In this document: one piece after another, positions 1 through 5,289 of the stretch
Position numbering within the stretch: position 1 is the stretch's first letter
Layout: each line of letters starts with the position of its first letter
DNA from: Candidatus Eiseniibacteriota bacterium
GTDB lineage: Bacteria > Joyebacterota > Joyebacteria > Joyebacterales > Joyebacteraceae
Reading direction: 5' to 3'
NCBI GenBank assembly: GCA_030609605.1
Contig: JAUWBY010000171.1
Coordinates: 1-5,289 of the forward strand
Length of the DNA: 5,289 bases
Position numbers and translations under genes: made by a program
Notes under the pieces: generated by a model
What the model saw: only the letters and a program-made list of their open reading frames with translations
Database searches by the model: none
What the model was told of the DNA's origin: nothing

Positions 1-10
1 GCCATTCCTC

Positions 11-39
11 TTGACGCGGGCGTTTGCGGGTGTTACGTT
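11..39 (+). promoter_or_regulatory. Candidate sigma70-type promoter for the HTH-cupin regulator gene
   Basis: TTGACG at 11-16 matches the -35 consensus at five of six bases. Exactly 17 bases later, TACGTT at 34-39 matches the -10 consensus at three of six, including the first two and the last base. This would place the transcript start near position 46 and give a leader of roughly 80 bases that contains the hairpin at 58-93. The -10 element is weak and the host's sigma factors are unknown, so this is a tentative call. Confidence 0.33.
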
Positions 40-57
40 TTGTTGGAGAATCTGCAG

Positions 58-93
58 GCCGTCGCGGTGCTGTCTATGCACCTGGGCGACGGC
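58..93 (+). promoter_or_regulatory. Interrupted hairpin in the leader of the regulator gene
   Basis: The outer arms GCCGTCGC (58-65) and GCGACGGC (86-93) are perfect reverse complements. Directly inside them, GGTGC (66-70) pairs with GCACC (78-82). The two stems are separated on one side only, by a 3-base bulge TGG (83-85), and the loop is the 7 bases at 71-77. This gives 13 base pairs in 36 bases, ending 21 bases before the Shine-Dalgarno site. No T-run follows on either strand, so it does not look like an intrinsic terminator. It could be a 5' leader RNA structure or an operator for a dimeric HTH protein. The one-sided bulge fits RNA better than a symmetric DNA operator. The function is unknown. 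Confidence 0.45.
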
Positions 94-114
94 GACAAGA
101 ACCGGTTCGATCTC

Positions 115-121
115 AAAGGAG
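115..121 (+). promoter_or_regulatory. Ribosome-binding site that fixes the regulator start
   Basis: AAAGGAG lies 6 bases before the ATG at 128. This is a near-ideal Shine-Dalgarno site and decides the start against the longer in-frame ATG at 11, which would add 39 Arg/Cys/Trp-rich residues that resemble no HTH protein N-terminus. Confidence 0.8.
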
Positions 122-127
122 CGACGG

Positions 128-697
128 ATGCCCAGCGCAAAGGAAGTAGGCGAGCGACTGAAAGCTGTCCGCAAGGAGAGAGAGATGACCCTGAAGCAGG
201 TCGCTGAGGGAGCGAGCATGTCTCCCACGCACATCTCGGAGATAGAGAGAGGCAAAACCTCTCCGACGGTGGGTGCTCTTCGCAGGATAGCCGCTGCTCT
301 TGACAAGGACACGGCTTACTTCGTCGAGGATAGACCTCTTCCGAAAATCTCAGTTGTGAAGAAGGAGGACCGCGAAGCGGTGCTCCTGCCCGGAGTGGGT
401 GAGACGTTCATCACTGCGAAGGCGCTGACACAGGGAATTCCCGCCGGGCGCATCAGCGTCGTTCTGATCGAACAGGATGAGGGTGGGAGCATGAAGCTTG
501 AGAAGCACCCCGGCGAGGAAGCGCTCCTGATGATCAGTGGCGAAGCCAAGGCGAAAGTGGGAGACGACGAGTTCGTCGTTAGGAACGGAGACTGCCTACA
601 GTACTCCGCACGTCTCGAGCGTTCGATCACATTCACAGGCAAGGGCAAGAACAAGGCTATGTGGGTGAAAGTCGTGCCGGGTGCCATCAAGTGGTAG
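128..697 (+). CDS. XRE-family transcriptional regulator with C-terminal cupin sensor domain
   Basis: Complete 189-residue protein, a usual length for HTH-cupin regulators. Residues 5-64 form a Cro/CI-type helix-turn-helix: TLKQVAEGASMSPTHISEIE (21-40) covers the two DNA-binding helices, followed by the family-typical ERGKTSPTVGALRRIAAALD. Residues 65-104 are a linker. Residues 105-183 are a small beta-barrel cupin, with HPGEEALLMISGEAKAKVG (127-145) as motif 1 and NGDCLQYSARLERSI (153-167) as motif 2. Proteins of this architecture are cytoplasmic regulators whose cupin binds a small ligand and alters operator binding. Motif 1 keeps one His (127) and the Glu (130/131). Motif 2 lacks the usual His, so classical metal binding is doubtful. 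The gene ends in tandem stops TAG TGA (695-700). It converges on the PorV-like gene, and no target gene is visible in the window. Family assignment is firm; ligand and regulon are unknown. Confidence 0.93.
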   Translation: MPSAKEVGERLKAVRKEREMTLKQVAEGASMSPTHISEIERGKTSPTVGALRRIAAALDKDTAYFVEDRPLPKISVVKKEDREAVLLPGVGETFITAKALTQGIPAGRISVVLIEQDEGGSMKLEKHPGEEALLMISGEAKAKVGDDEFVVRNGDCLQYSARLERSITFTGKGKNKAMWVKVVPGAIKW

Positions 698-724
698 TGA
701 GGAAAGGGCACTGAAGGAAAGACG

Positions 725-749
725 CCGGACGTCCGAAGTGGGCGTCCGG
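725..749. terminator. Hairpin between convergent genes, possible bidirectional terminator
   Basis: CCGGACG (725-731) pairs perfectly with CGTCCGG (743-749). The stem continues inward through T732-G742, C733-G741 and C734-G740 to a loop of about five bases, giving roughly ten pairs. It fills the middle of the 60-base gap between the two convergent stop codons. The T-tracts are poor: TTCTGATGTT follows on the plus strand and CGTCTTTCCTT on the minus strand. Position and stem strength favour a terminator, while the weak tails leave it unproven. Confidence 0.5.
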
Positions 750-757
750 TTCTGATG

Positions 758-1729
758 TTATGACTGTCCCGGAGCGACGCGGAGAGAGAAGCGCATCGTG
801 TTTTCCAGATGACCGAAGACGTAGGCGAAGTCCACCGAGAACGTCGCACTTCCGACTGGGATGTCGGTTCCGGCACCGACTGTGTACTCCTCCAGCTCGC
901 CCGGTGGGAGAGCTCTCAGATAGCCGCCCCTCAGTGAAGCAATCTCGAGGATCCTCACTTCCGCACCGATCATGAGGCGATCAGGATTGTCTTGCCTGAG
1001 CGACTTGTCCAGATCCAGTTCCAGCGAGACGGTCTTGCGCGGATCTACCATGAGTCCGAACGTCAGTGCGGGCGGAACGTTCTCTTCGTAGGATCCGCGT
1101 ACGGATGAGTTCCACGTCAGCGATCCTGCAAGATCGCGCGCCCGAACTGCCGCCGTCACCGATTCGATGAGCGGTACAAGAAAGCCGACATCGAATGAAG
1201 CGCCGAATGCGCTGCCGCTTACCTGTCCTTCCGTGCTGTCGTTGTTGCCGAACGATGCCCATCTGGTGCGTGCCGACGCGCCCGCAACTACGCGCGCTGA
1301 AGGAAGCCATGGTGTTGTCACGATTGCTCGTGAAATGCCGACCAGCACTGTAGTCTCGGTGAGAGCCTCGTCCCCGGAGTGGATGAGTCCGACGCCAAGC
1401 GTGTAGTCATCTCCCAGGCGGACGGCTCCGCTCAAAGCAGAGTAGGGGATGAGTCCCATCTGGTCACCATACGTAACCGCGAGTTGCCTCGACGTTCCAA
1501 CGCCGGAGAGCCCCGCGGGATTCCAGAAGATCGACTCGGCACCCATGGATCGCGCTGTGACCGCTCCAGCCATTCCCATCGGTCTCGCTCCTATGCCTAT
1601 CTCGACGAACGCCGCCGGGATATCCGAGATCTCCTGCGCATGCGCGTCCGTGCCACCCAGGCAGAACACGAAGGGTATCACGGCGATGAGACTCGTTGGG
1701 AAATGTCTGATCCTGATTGCGCAACTCAT
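758..1729 (-). CDS. PorV/PorQ-family outer-membrane beta-barrel protein
   Basis: Complete 323-residue protein. Residues 1-31 form a signal peptide: basic start MSCAIRIRHF, hydrophobic core to about residue 26, and an AHA site cleaved before Q32. The mature protein opens with the PorV/PorQ (UPF0164) signature, IGARPMGMAGAVTA (46-59) then SIFWNPAGL (66-74). The rest is alternating amphipathic strands of a FadL-like barrel, including VSLELDLDKS, LMIGAEVRI and a GGYLRA turn (268-273). It ends with FSVDFAYVFG (297-306) and MRFSLRV (312-318). Family members are outer-membrane proteins; the best known, PorV, shuttles cargo in type IX secretion. The protein ends in APGQS rather than the common terminal aromatic residue. 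The ATG at 1729 lies 11 bases after the large upstream gene's stop and leads straight into the signal peptide; a start at 1870 would bury it. Family membership is confident. A true PorV role, as opposed to PorQ or a generic relative, is not shown. Confidence 0.87.
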   Translation of the reverse strand: MSCAIRIRHFPTSLIAVIPFVFCLGGTDAHAQEISDIPAAFVEIGIGARPMGMAGAVTARSMGAESIFWNPAGLSGVGTSRQLAVTYGDQMGLIPYSALSGAVRLGDDYTLGVGLIHSGDEALTETTVLVGISRAIVTTPWLPSARVVAGASARTRWASFGNNDSTEGQVSGSAFGASFDVGFLVPLIESVTAAVRARDLAGSLTWNSSVRGSYEENVPPALTFGLMVDPRKTVSLELDLDKSLRQDNPDRLMIGAEVRILEIASLRGGYLRALPPGELEEYTVGAGTDIPVGSATFSVDFAYVFGHLENTMRFSLRVAPGQS

Positions 1730-1736
1730 CGTTACC

Positions 1737-1742
1737 CCGCCT
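1737..1742 (-). promoter_or_regulatory. Ribosome-binding site overlapping the upstream stop codon
   Basis: On the minus strand the junction reads TAG GCGGGGTAACG ATG. The AGGCGG motif (five of six bases of AGGAGG) takes its first two bases from the TAG stop of the large gene and lies 7 bases before the ATG at 1729. Ribosomes finishing the large gene would therefore stop on the initiation site of the PorV-like gene, which suggests translational coupling. Confidence 0.6.
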
Positions 1743-4700
1743 ACTTCACAAGTACGAGCGTGGCCAGTGCCCGCACCGTGCCCGTTGAGTCCTTCGCCGA
1801 TATCTCGACCACGTACCGGCCGTTCCTCGCCTTTTCTCCTGCGTCGGTGAGGCCGTCCCATTCGACGCATGCCCGCCCCTTGCCCTGTGGTTCATTGGTC
1901 ACGAGTTGTCTTGCCAGTTGTGACGCCATGTTGAACACCCTGATGGTCACGAACGGCATCCTCGCATCGTTCGATGAGAGAACGTATGAGATCGTGACCG
2001 GCCCGTTCTCAGGAGAGAAGGGAGTCGGTTCGATAGAGACATCCGAGACGCCGAGCGCTGCAGATCTTGACGCGGTTGCGTACTCTGCCAGGGACTCTAT
2101 GGGTGCTTCGATGTCAGAACCGATATGATCCGCATCGATGAAGTCCCACTTGAGCAAAACCTTGTTCCAACGGACCATTTCTGCGCCGTCGATCGGCGAC
2201 GGCAAAGTCAGAAGCGGAAGATGGCCCTCCTCGAACAAGAGGCCGCACGGTTTGAGTCGATAGCCGGGCAGCCTAACCTCGTACTCGCGAGCGTAGCGCT
2301 TCGCGTTCGGGAGCGCCTCATGCGACAGGTAGAGATTCTTTGCCTCAGTCACAGAACCTTCCGGGATCTCGATGGACATCCCGAGCGAGTCTGTGAAGAC
2401 TCCGTGAGTCGATGGGTCTATGCTGACGTAGACGGTGGCGGCCAGAGAACCCGTTGCTCCGGATTCGGTCTCTCTGGCTCCCACCGCGAACTCGCCCAAA
2501 TAACCCGGGCTTGCCGAGAACTGTCCCGTGCCGCGCGCCATCACTCCCGCTTCTTCGGGTGAGATCCACCACTCGAGATCGGTATTGACAAGCTCACCGC
2601 CATCTGCGACAGCGCTCGCTGAGAACGAAACCGTAGTTCCCGCCTCGACCTGTGTGTCGCCGTTCAGCTCGACGCGGTCGATGGCTGCGCGTTCTATGTG
2701 GAAATCGTGCCCTGTTGCCGTTTCGCCCTCATCAAGGTCCAGTGTCATCTGCGCGGGACTCGCGATACACCCCAGACTCAATGTCGAGAGCACGTAGCTG
2801 CCCGGCCGGAGCTCGATGATCTCGTAGGCTCCAGACTCGCTCGGCGTAGCGACCTTCGTCTCCCCAGCGTACATCGTACTCGTGGCTACGACCTCAATCT
2901 CCTGGATGTTCACGTCTTCGCCGTCCGGGTGGATCGTGCCGAGCAGTCTGGCGAAGTTCCGTGGCATCGCGACCTCAAGGTCTTCGCCGTTCACATCAAC
3001 CGAGTCGATCACGACATCCCGATAGCCATACAATGAGGCGGTGACCGTATAGCTCTCGAGAGGAACAAGGTCATTGAAAACGAAGGAACCGCCGGCTTCG
3101 GACATCGTTGCTCCGAAGTGGCCCGCTCCATCATCGGCCGTCAGTGTGACACCGGACAGATGTTCGCCGGATGTGCCGTCCGTGATCGAACCTTCGATGA
3201 CTCCATCGCTGGGGAGCATTGTGAAATCCAGACCGGTCGTCCCCGGATCAACGTCCATGACCGGGTTCTGAGACGCGGGATAGTACCCGGTTCTCGACGC
3301 ATGGATGTCGTACGACTCCTCCGGGTCGAGGTCGACAAGCGCGTAGAACCCTCCCTCATCAGTCGTCGCTGAGGAGGTGAAGAGATCGCCGATCTTGGCG
3401 TGCAGCGACACTCGGGGGACCGGCGTCAAGCCGTCGGACTCCGTTGCCCTTCCCGCTATCGTGCCGCTCAGGCGGAAGAGGCTCGGGTCGAACTCGACGA
3501 GCTCGTATTCTGCCAAGACCATTGTGATCGAGCGATTGCGATACCCTGTTCTTCTGAAGTTCACCACGTTCTCGCCGGGGACGAGCGAATTCAGACTGTA
3601 CCACCCTGTAGCGTCGGTGACGTCTGAGGCCGAGCCACCAGAGCATCTGCTTGTCACAACTACATTGGCGATGGGATTGCCCGAAAGCGAGTCGCTGATG
3701 GTGCCCTCAAGAGTCGCGAAGACCGGCTGGAGCCGGGCATCCAGTTGGGTCGACTCACCGCTCACGACCTCCACGCCGGTGAAAAACGCATTCGCGTAGC
3801 CGGCTCGGCCTACCCGCACCGAGTAGAGGCCATCGTTCACCCACAGCCTGTAGTTACCCCTATGATCCGTCACTGCCGACGCACTGTCGCCCCATGAAGC
3901 CACCACTTCGACACCGTCGAGCGGACTTCCCGTGGGGTTCTCGATCGTTCCGCTGATGGATCCGTCGTACGCCGGAAGGGTCAGATTTCGCGTCGCCACT
4001 TCGCCCGGGTCGAGTTCTGCCACGTTCAGCGAAGCGCTACCGTGTTCCTGCGCTCGGACCACGATCTTATGGGGGCATCCAGGCAACACTCGCACGGTGT
4101 ACATCCCGTTCCAGCTCGTGGATGTCCGCCATGTCGGCGCGCTGCCTCCTACGCCGCTCACAAACACGGTAGCGCGCCTGACTGCGCCACGGGTGTCCGT
4201 GATCGATCCCTTGATCGTTGCGTACCTCTCGACCAGGCCAAGCGCTATGCCGGATGCCGACTGTCCCGGCGCAACGCTCACGGTTTGGACGGCGGAAGGT
4301 TCGAAGCCGTCCCTGGTCGCTCGGATCTCCCAGTCGCCGGCTTCGACGGAGAGGTTGAACTGTCCGGCATGATCCGAGAGGGTCTCGCTTGTGATCCCTC
4401 CCTTCGTGCAGATGACTGTCGCGCGTGGAACGGCCGACTCACCGTGCAGAACGTGGCCACTGAGTGTGCTCGCGCCGTGTGCCAGCTGGACGTCGAGGTT
4501 GGTGAGTGCCTGCCCGGGAGAAGTTGCAACGAAGAGAGGACGATCTGACACGTAGCCCTCCATGATGGCCCATATGGTGTGGCTGCCGCTTGGCAGCTCG
4601 AGTCTGAAGGAACCGTCACCTTCTGTCTCGGTCTCGAGATACCCGTCGGTGACGAGGGCGCCACTCACGGGCCCGTCGTAGGCCGTGACGAAGCCCTCGA

Positions 4701-5289
4701 TCGATGAGTTGAGAGGTGCCATTGCGAGCTCGATTCCGGTGAAAGCCTCGCCGGCTTCAACGGTGACCTGATACGGGTCAGACCGGCCGTATCCGTCATA
4801 TTGAGCCTCGAGCTCGTACGTCGAGCTCGGTGGAATGAGGAGAAACTCGCCGAACGCGTTGGTTGTCGCAACGGCGACATCACCCGAGGGTGGAATGGCG
4901 ATAACCGTGGCTCCCGCCAGATCCATCGACCCATCGGTGACTCGTCCCATGATGGATGAGCCGACCGGTAGGAGCATGAACGGAGGATCGATGGACTGAC
5001 TTCCACCTGCGTGGACAATCACTTCCCTGGGAGTGCTCGTCTGAAAGCCGTTCTTCTCGACCCAGATACTCCATGTCATTGGAGCCAGTTCGAACGCGAA
5101 GTGCCCGCTGGTGTTGGTGAACTTGCGGAATGTTCCGAGCGAGGATTCCGCCAACACCATCGCACCCACGATCGCGTGGCCATCCGTGTTCAAGACGCTG
5201 CCGGTTACGACACCCGGCGTTCCGACAAGCACGAGCGGATCTTCCAGCTCGAAGTACTCACCTGCCGAGAGGTCGAATACCTGAGCGTC
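1741..5289 (-). CDS. Large secreted multidomain repeat protein with FlgD-like C-terminal domain (N-terminus outside window)
   Basis: The frame is open from the right edge to TAG at 1741-1743, giving 1182 visible residues. Residues here are numbered from the codon at 5230-5232, which is an internal GTG: the 19 codons before it (DAQVFDLSAGEYFELEDPL) already form the tail of a repeat. In order: ten complete repeats of about 84 residues like carboxypeptidase-regulatory/SdrD-B beta-sandwich domains (8-848), a bacterial Ig-like domain (851-938), a ZU5-like segment (942-1012), a linker, and a FlgD-like Ig domain at the C-terminus (1063-1163). No enzyme motif, membrane segment or Cys-rich module is visible, and the six cysteines are scattered. 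Such proteins are usually exported and surface-bound or released, acting as adhesins, stalks or scaffolds. Any signal peptide or catalytic domain would lie beyond the right edge. It is followed after 11 bases by the PorV-like gene, its likely operon partner. The exact function is unknown. Confidence 0.9.
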   Translation of the reverse strand, partial: DAQVFDLSAGEYFELEDPLVLVGTPGVVTGSVLNTDGHAIVGAMVLAESSLGTFRKFTNTSGHFAFELAPMTWSIWVEKNGFQTSTPREVIVHAGGSQSIDPPFMLLPVGSSIMGRVTDGSMDLAGATVIAIPPSGDVAVATTNAFGEFLLIPPSSTYELEAQYDGYGRSDPYQVTVEAGEAFTGIELAMAPLNSSIEGFVTAYDGPVSGALVTDGYLETETEGDGSFRLELPSGSHTIWAIMEGYVSDRPLFVATSPGQALTNLDVQLAHGASTLSGHVLHGESAVPRATVICTKGGITSETLSDHAGQFNLSVEAGDWEIRATRDGFEPSAVQTVSVAPGQSASGIALGLVERYATIKGSITDTRGAVRRATVFVSGVGGSAPTWRTSTSWNGMYTVRVLPGCPHKIVVRAQEHGSASLNVAELDPGEVATRNLTLPAYDGSISGTIENPTGSPLDGVEVVASWGDSASAVTDHRGNYRLWVNDGLYSVRVGRAGYANAFFTGVEVVSGESTQLDARLQPVFATLEGTISDSLSGNPIANVVVTSRCSGGSASDVTDATGWYSLNSLVPGENVVNFRRTGYRNRSITMVLAEYELVEFDPSLFRLSGTIAGRATESDGLTPVPRVSLHAKIGDLFTSSATTDEGGFYALVDLDPEESYDIHASRTGYYPASQNPVMDVDPGTTGLDFTMLPSDGVIEGSITDGTSGEHLSGVTLTADDGAGHFGATMSEAGGSFVFNDLVPLESYTVTASLYGYRDVVIDSVDVNGEDLEVAMPRNFARLLGTIHPDGEDVNIQEIEVVATSTMYAGETKVATPSESGAYEIIELRPGSYVLSTLSLGCIASPAQMTLDLDEGETATGHDFHIERAAIDRVELNGDTQVEAGTTVSFSASAVADGGELVNTDLEWWISPEEAGVMARGTGQFSASPGYLGEFAVGARETESGATGSLAATVYVSIDPSTHGVFTDSLGMSIEIPEGSVTEAKNLYLSHEALPNAKRYAREYEVRLPGYRLKPCGLLFEEGHLPLLTLPSPIDGAEMVRWNKVLLKWDFIDADHIGSDIEAPIESLAEYATASRSAALGVSDVSIEPTPFSPENGPVTISYVLSSNDARMPFVTIRVFNMASQLARQLVTNEPQGKGRACVEWDGLTDAGEKARNGRYVVEISAKDSTGTVRALATLVLVK
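1744..2046 (-). other. C-terminal FlgD-like/Por-type sorting domain of the large protein
   Basis: Residues 1063-1163 follow the FlgD-Ig and type IX C-terminal pattern. They open with SIEPTPFSPENGPVTISYVL (1066-1085), comparable to the usual N-P-F...x-I-x-Y-x-L opening. Then come FVTIRVFNMASQLARQL (1094-1110) in place of V-x-I-Y-D-x-x-G-R-x-V-R-x-L, VEWDGLTDAGEKARNGRYVV (1123-1142) with the hallmark W-D-G-x-x-D-x-G-x-x-x-x-x-G-x-Y, and the closing strand ALATLVLVK at the terminus. In type IX cargo such domains are recognised at the outer membrane and removed or anchored. In other phyla FlgD-like tails are common on exported proteins without proof of that route. Confidence 0.8.
2197..2409 (-). 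other. ZU5-like segment within the large protein
   Basis: Residues 942-1012 read as a ZU5-like beta module: GVFTDSLGMSIEIPEGSV (944-961) matches the usual G-x-V...I-P-x-G-A start. GYRLKPCGLLFEEGHLPLLT (990-1009) matches the closing Y-x-L-x-P-x-G-x-x-F...P-x-x-L part. Bacterial surface proteins often carry such a module near the C-terminus. No autoproteolytic HFS-type site, as known from some animal ZU5 proteins, is visible. The assignment is by pattern only. Confidence 0.5.
2419..2682 (-). other. Bacterial Ig-like domain within the large protein
   Basis: Residues 851-938 carry the pattern of bacterial Ig-like domains: an opening strand IDRVELNG, then VEAGTTVSFSASAVADGG (862-879), the core LEWWISPEEAGV (886-897), the turn GTGQFSASPGYLGEFAVGA (901-919) and a final strand ATVYVSID. 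It separates the ten-repeat array from the C-terminal part and probably serves as a spacer or adhesive module. Confidence 0.7.
2689..5211 (-). repeat. Array of ten carboxypeptidase-regulatory-like protein repeats
   Basis: The repeats begin near residues 8, 92, 176, 255, 338, 424, 506, 590, 677 and 761 (GTG at 5232 = 1), a pitch of 79-87. Each has an opening strand such as SIMGRVTD, SIEGFVTA, SISGTIEN, TLEGTISD or VIEGSITD. It is followed by an AxV strand, a T-x-x-x-G-x-F/Y turn, and a strand ending in GY or GF plus a polar residue (NGFQT, DGYGR, EGYVS, DGFEP, AGYAN, TGYRN, TGYYP, YGYRD). Each closes with a hydrophobic strand, often ending in LP, MP or AP. Repeat 5 (338-421) has EHG in place of GY, and repeat 10 (761-848) lacks it. 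Similarity is at the protein level; I see no long identical DNA repeats, so the duplications look old. This fold belongs to the transthyretin-like/Cna-B superfamily of structural beta-sandwiches. Confidence 0.85.

Noticed and set aside
11..127. N-terminal extension of the regulator to the ATG at 11
   Set aside because: The added 39 residues are rich in Arg, Cys and Trp and unlike HTH regulators. A strong Shine-Dalgarno site precedes the ATG at 128.
1..207. Plus-strand reading frame open from base 1 to TGA at 205-207, possible tail of an upstream gene
   Set aside because: It would overlap the well-supported HTH coding region by about 80 bases in another frame, and its later part is only a shifted reading of that gene. 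The piece before 128 looks somewhat protein-like but is too short to assign.
1730..1870. Longer start of the PorV-like protein at 1870
   Set aside because: It would overlap the large gene by 130 bases, adds a very Arg/Gly-rich stretch, and places the signal peptide 47 residues inside the protein.
1379..2128. 249-codon plus-strand frame antisense to the end of the large gene and start of the barrel gene
   Set aside because: It spans the junction of two genes with clear domains on the other strand, its residues are Arg/Ser-rich with no family pattern, and I see no good ribosome-binding site. It is a shadow frame of GC-rich coding DNA.
4809..4829. Inverted repeat CGAGCTCG, 5-base spacer, CGAGCTCG
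   Set aside because: It lies inside repeat 2 and encodes the ordinary stretch SSTYELE. The 8-mer is self-complementary and built from common Glu/Leu/Ser codons, so chance is the simplest explanation.
5230..5232. GTG as true start of the large protein
   Set aside because: The frame continues without stop to the window edge, and the preceding residues SAGEYFELEDPLVLV form the tail of another repeat, so this GTG is an internal valine.
1..5289. CRISPR arrays, tRNA or rRNA genes, insertion sequences, phage or toxin-antitoxin genes
   Set aside because: I looked for regularly spaced direct DNA repeats, transposase or integrase motifs, and tRNA-like features and saw none. The repeats present are diverged protein-level repeats.

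Overview
The window reads as chromosomal DNA from a moderately GC-rich, double-membraned bacterium. It holds three protein-coding genes in a convergent layout. The minus-strand pair combines a very large secreted protein, built of carboxypeptidase-regulatory-like beta-sandwich repeats with a FlgD/Por-type C-terminal domain, and a PorV/PorQ-type outer-membrane barrel. This pairing is typical of the Bacteroidota/FCB side of the tree and of candidate phyla such as Eisenbacteria, Krumholzibacteria, Latescibacteria, KSB1 and WOR-3. I cannot assign a species.

Left part (1-697, plus strand): a short non-coding leader carries a possible sigma70 promoter (11-39), a strong interrupted hairpin (58-93) and a clear Shine-Dalgarno site (115-121). 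It leads into a complete 189-residue regulator with an N-terminal XRE/Cro-CI helix-turn-helix and a C-terminal cupin sensor domain. A 60-base intergenic region (698-757) contains a hairpin (725-749) that may terminate transcription from both sides.

Right part (758-5289, minus strand): transcription runs from right to left. The first gene enters from beyond the right edge and occupies 1741-5289. Its visible part is 1182 residues: the tail of one repeat, ten complete repeats of about 84 residues, a bacterial Ig-like domain, a ZU5-like segment and a C-terminal FlgD-like Ig domain. Eleven bases after its stop comes a complete 323-residue PorV/PorQ-family protein (758-1729) with a signal peptide. 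Its ribosome-binding site overlaps the stop codon of the large gene, so the two are probably co-transcribed and translationally coupled.

How they may work together: in type IX secretion, PorV binds the C-terminal domain of cargo proteins and carries them to the surface attachment machinery. A large C-terminal-domain protein encoded directly before a PorV-like protein suggests a cargo and its own dedicated outer-membrane partner. This is inference from family knowledge and gene order. The HTH-cupin regulator is on the opposite strand, and nothing in the sequence ties it to the pair.
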